This document shows, piece after piece, positions 45,754-48,224 of a stretch of DNA of 48,224 nt. The notes beneath the pieces were generated by a model. That model saw only the letters and a list, made by a program, of their open reading frames with translations. It was not told the origin of the DNA and made no database searches. The DNA comes from Geomonas edaphica. GTDB taxonomy: Bacteria; Desulfobacterota; Desulfuromonadia; Geobacterales; Geobacteraceae. The position numbers and the translations under genes were made by a program. The stretch is from the NCBI RefSeq assembly GCF_004917075.1, contig NZ_SSYB01000004.1, positions 182,781 through 231,004 of the forward strand, in the 5' to 3' direction. Numbering within the stretch: position 1 is the stretch's first letter; each line of letters opens with the position of its first letter.

Positions 45754-45781
45754 TTGATTATTTCCCTCTATCTGCTATATT
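45754..45781 (+). promoter_or_regulatory. Sigma-70 promoter of argB
   Basis: TTGATT (45754-45759), a 16-bp spacer and TATATT (45776-45781) in an A/T-rich stretch. Transcription would start near 45788, about 35 nt before argB. Confidence 0.65.
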
Positions 45782-45822
45782 AACGTCTTTCTGTGCACTA
45801 ATTAACGCTGGAAGAGGCACCT

Positions 45823-46701
45823 ATGCAGCATCTCATAGAAAAGGCGAGCACTCTCATGGAGGCGCTCCCCTACATCAGACGCTTTTCCGGAAAGACCATC
45901 GTCATCAAGTATGGCGGTCACGCCATGGCAGAAGAGAAGCTCAGAAAGTCTTTTGCCCTAGACATAATCCTGCTCAAATACATCGGCATCAACACCGTGG
46001 TAGTGCACGGCGGCGGTCCCCAGATCAACGAGACACTGAAGCGCTACGGCATAGTGTCAGAGTTCGTCCAGGGGATGCGTGTGACCGACGCGGAGACCAT
46101 GGGTGTCGTCGAGATGGTGCTGACCGGCCAGGTAAACCGCGAGGTGGTCGGCTACATCAACCAGCACGGCGGTCGTGCCGCCGGTCTTTCCGGCAAGGAC
46201 GGCAGCCTCCTTGTTTGCGAAAAACTGCTCCAGGAAATCCGACGAGAAGGCGGCGGGGTCGAGATGGTCGACATCGGCTTCGTGGGCGATGTCGTCGAAG
46301 TGAATCCCGCCATTTTGCAGGCATTGGAGAAGGGTGGTTTCATTCCGGTGATCGCACCGGTAGGTGTGGGGCGCGACGGGCAAAGTTACAACATCAACGC
46401 GGACGTGGTGGCCGGCAAGGTTGCCGCGGCGCTCGGGGCGGAGAAGTTGATCCTTTTGACCGACGTCTCCGGCGTGAAGGACAAGAAAGGGGAGTTGCTT
46501 TCCAGCATCCCGCTTGCCGACGTCCCCGCGCTGATCGAAAACGGCACCGTGACCGGGGGCATGATCCCGAAGGTCACCTGCTGCACCGACGCGCTCGCCG
46601 CAGGTGTGAAGAAGGCCCACATCGTCGACGGCCGGATCGAGCACGCCATCCTTTTGGAGATCTTCACCAACGTCGGAATAGGGACGGAGATACAGGCTTA
46701 A
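45823..46701 (+). CDS. argB: Acetylglutamate kinase
   Basis: The product has 292 residues, normal length. It phosphorylates N-acetyl-L-glutamate with ATP, the second step of arginine synthesis and the usual control point. The amino-acid-kinase motifs seen are [11 protein letters not shown] (about 25-35), [11 protein letters not shown] (about 62-72), [11 protein letters not shown] and [20 protein letters not shown]. The N-terminal extension ([21 protein letters not shown]) is the helix that links dimers into the arginine-sensitive hexamer in feedback-inhibited enzymes. It has its own promoter and is separated from argD by a repeat element of about 200 bp. Confidence 0.98.
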   Translation: MQHLIEKASTLMEALPYIRRFSGKTIVIKYGGHAMAEEKLRKSFALDIILLKYIGINTVVVHGGGPQINETLKRYGIVSEFVQGMRVTDAETMGVVEMVLTGQVNREVVGYINQHGGRAAGLSGKDGSLLVCEKLLQEIRREGGGVEMVDIGFVGDVVEVNPAILQALEKGGFIPVIAPVGVGRDGQSYNINADVVAGKVAAALGAEKLILLTDVSGVKDKKGELLSSIPLADVPALIENGTVTGGMIPKVTCCTDALAAGVKKAHIVDGRIEHAILLEIFTNVGIGTEIQA

Positions 46702-46715
46702 CCGCCTCAACGGCC

Positions 46716-46918
46716 GTTCAACGTTCAACGTTCGACGTTCAACAAGTGTTGTGCCGATGGTCATCTGACCGGTACGGCACGGGACTGCCGTTCAAGATTC
46801 AAAAGTCGATGTTCAACAACTGCCGCGCCTATGGCCTTTAACCGGTACGGCGCAGCCAAGGTGGAGACGCTTCTTACGGAGGTCTTCCATCGAACGTTGA
46901 ACGCTGAACGTTGAACGG
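46716..46918. repeat. Intergenic element with TTCAACG inverted ends and an internal duplication
   Basis: The ends are GTTCAACGTTCAACGTTCG (from 46716) and, inverted, CGAACGTTGAACGCTGAACG (from 46891), agreeing at about 25 of 27 positions. Inside, two diverged copies of a 45-bp unit (46737-46778 and 46811-46855) each begin GTTCAACAA and end ACCGGTACGGC. It fills the argB-argD gap and resembles the element before recA. Confidence 0.75.
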
Positions 46919-46934
46919 GGTTTCAGGAGGTTTT

Positions 46935-48128
46935 ATGAATTCAGCCGCATGGATCGAGAAGGGCGACAAATATATCATGAAGACGTACGGCCGGTACCCG
47001 CTGGTCCCGATGAAGGGCGAAGGGTGCTACCTCTGGGACGCGGACGGCAAACGCTACCTCGACTTCCTGGCCGGGGTGGCCGTCAACAACCTGGGGCACT
47101 GCCACCCGAAGGTGACGGCGGCGCTCGCCAAACAGGCCGCGGAGCTGATCCACTGCTCCAACTACTACAACATCCCGACCCAGATAGAGCTCGCCGAGCT
47201 CCTTTGCAACCTCTCCTTCGCCAACAAGGCCTTCTTCTGCAACTCGGGCGCTGAGGCGAACGAGGCGGCCATCAAGCTCGCCAGGAAGTACAGCCGCGAG
47301 AAGTACGGCCTCGACCGCTACGAGATCATCACCGCCATCTCCTCCTTCCACGGCCGCACCATGGCGACCGTATCGGCCACCGGCCAGGAGAAGGTGCAGA
47401 AATTCTTCGATCCGCTCCTGCATGGCTTCCGTCACATCCCCTTCAACGACGCCCAGGCACTCAGGGAGGCCATCGGCCCCTGCACCTGCGCCGTGATGCT
47501 GGAGCCGATCCAGGGCGAAGGCGGCGTGGTGGTCCCCGACGCAGCCTACTTCCAGGAAGTGCGCAAGATCTGCGACGAGAACAACCTGATCCTCATCTTC
47601 GACGAGGTACAGGTCGGCATGGGGCGTACCGGCAAGATGTTCGCCCACGAACACTTCGGCATCACCCCTGACATCATGACGCTCGCCAAGGCGCTGGCAG
47701 GCGGCGCCCCGATCGGCGCCATGCTCGCCACCGACCGGCTCGCCGAATCCTTCACCCCGGGCACCCACGGCTCCACCTTCGGCGGCAACCCGCTCGTGAC
47801 CGCCGCGGCAGTCGCCACGATCCGCGCCATCCAGGAGGAAGGGATCCTGAACCGGACCGAGGAGATGGGCGAGTACCTGATGGGCGAACTGGAGGCGCTG
47901 CACAAGAAGTTTCCGAGCCTCATCAAAGATGTGCGCGGCATCGGCCTCATGATCGGCGTCGAGCTCACCATTCCCGGCGGCGACATCGTGAAGACCGCAC
48001 TCTCGCGCGGGCTGCTTTTGAACTGCGCCCAGGAGAAGGTGCTCCGCTTCGTCCCGCCGCTCATCGTCGGCAAGAAGGAAGTGGACGAGATGATCGCCGG
48101 GCTGACCGAGATCCTGGCCGCGCTGTAA
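46935..48128 (+). CDS. argD: Acetylornithine aminotransferase
   Basis: The product has 397 residues from the ATG at 46935 (AGGAGG four bases upstream); the longer frame from 46911 begins inside the repeat. It is a PLP-dependent class III aminotransferase converting N-acetylglutamate semialdehyde and glutamate to N-acetylornithine. The motifs seen are YPLVPMKGEGCYLWDADGKR, FCNSGAEANEAAIKLARKY, SSFHGRTMATVSATGQ, EPIQGEGGV, the cofactor-binding LIFDEVQVGMGRTG, and the PLP lysine at about Lys252 in LAKALAGGAPIG. It follows argB directly apart from the repeat; argF would be expected beyond the window. Confidence 0.97.
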   Translation: MNSAAWIEKGDKYIMKTYGRYPLVPMKGEGCYLWDADGKRYLDFLAGVAVNNLGHCHPKVTAALAKQAAELIHCSNYYNIPTQIELAELLCNLSFANKAFFCNSGAEANEAAIKLARKYSREKYGLDRYEIITAISSFHGRTMATVSATGQEKVQKFFDPLLHGFRHIPFNDAQALREAIGPCTCAVMLEPIQGEGGVVVPDAAYFQEVRKICDENNLILIFDEVQVGMGRTGKMFAHEHFGITPDIMTLAKALAGGAPIGAMLATDRLAESFTPGTHGSTFGGNPLVTAAAVATIRAIQEEGILNRTEEMGEYLMGELEALHKKFPSLIKDVRGIGLMIGVELTIPGGDIVKTALSRGLLLNCAQEKVLRFVPPLIVGKKEVDEMIAGLTEILAAL

Positions 48129-48160
48129 AGAGTTGCAATTTCTCCCTATTCCTGTCCACT

Positions 48161-48195
48161 CTCCTCCCCCTGGAGGGGGGAGGCAGGGAGGGGGG
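48161..48195. repeat. Short G/C-rich palindromic intergenic repeat after argD
   Basis: CTCCTCCCCCTGGAGGGGGG and the following AGGCAGGG match, in inverse orientation, the repeat after alaS. It may also end transcription of argD. Confidence 0.75.
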
Positions 48196-48224
48196 ATTTC
48201 GCCAGCCCCCGTGCCCCCCCCCCA

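Overview
The window (about 62-64% G+C, strong GCC/CTG/AAG codon bias) looks like chromosome from a Geobacteraceae bacterium of the Geobacter/Citrifermentans/Geomonas type. Three things point there: the gene order recA-pilT-recX-alaS-(kinase)-argB-argD, the number of signalling genes, and a GEMM-Ib riboswitch closely resembling the Geobacter 3',3'-cGAMP aptamer known from crystallography. This assignment is inference; there is no rRNA in the window.

Layout. 1-16.9 kb (minus strand): a large cell-surface locus. It starts with two near-identical tandem c-di-GMP-type riboswitches, each with its own terminator, then a 53-residue protein, a third terminator, a 2876-residue DUF11-repeat surface protein, a 1709-residue protein with three OmpA-like domains and an outer-membrane beta-barrel, a 254-residue periplasmic protein and a TPR-type protein cut by the window edge. 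17.0-18.1 kb (minus): a bacteriohemerythrin behind a cGAMP-type riboswitch with a consensus promoter, and a small exported protein. 18.3-19.1 kb (plus): a sigma-54 driven Lys/Ala-rich exported protein and a small membrane protein. 19.1-21.0 kb (minus): glycerate 2-kinase and a Cys-rich protein. 21.3-29.2 kb (plus): a sensory cluster with a PstS-like binding protein, a chemoreceptor, an OmpR-family regulator, its kinase and a hybrid kinase. 29.3-32.8 kb: an LTA-synthase/MdoB-type sulfatase, an SDR oxidoreductase (minus) and a BrnT/BrnA toxin-antitoxin pair. 33.0-38.6 kb (plus): tightly overlapping larB-larC-pgpA-cinA followed by a PAS-GAF kinase. 38.9-48.1 kb (plus): recA-pilT-recX, alaS, a receiver-kinase, argB and argD, separated by palindromic intergenic repeats.

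The most striking region is 16.5-17.7 kb. Three GEMM-I aptamers lie within 1.2 kb. Two have the bases expected for c-di-GMP and face the giant surface operon. One has the bases expected for cGAMP and faces a hemerythrin in which one canonical iron-ligand histidine is cysteine. The stretch therefore looks like a place where two cyclic dinucleotides are read separately to set surface structures and a di-iron protein.
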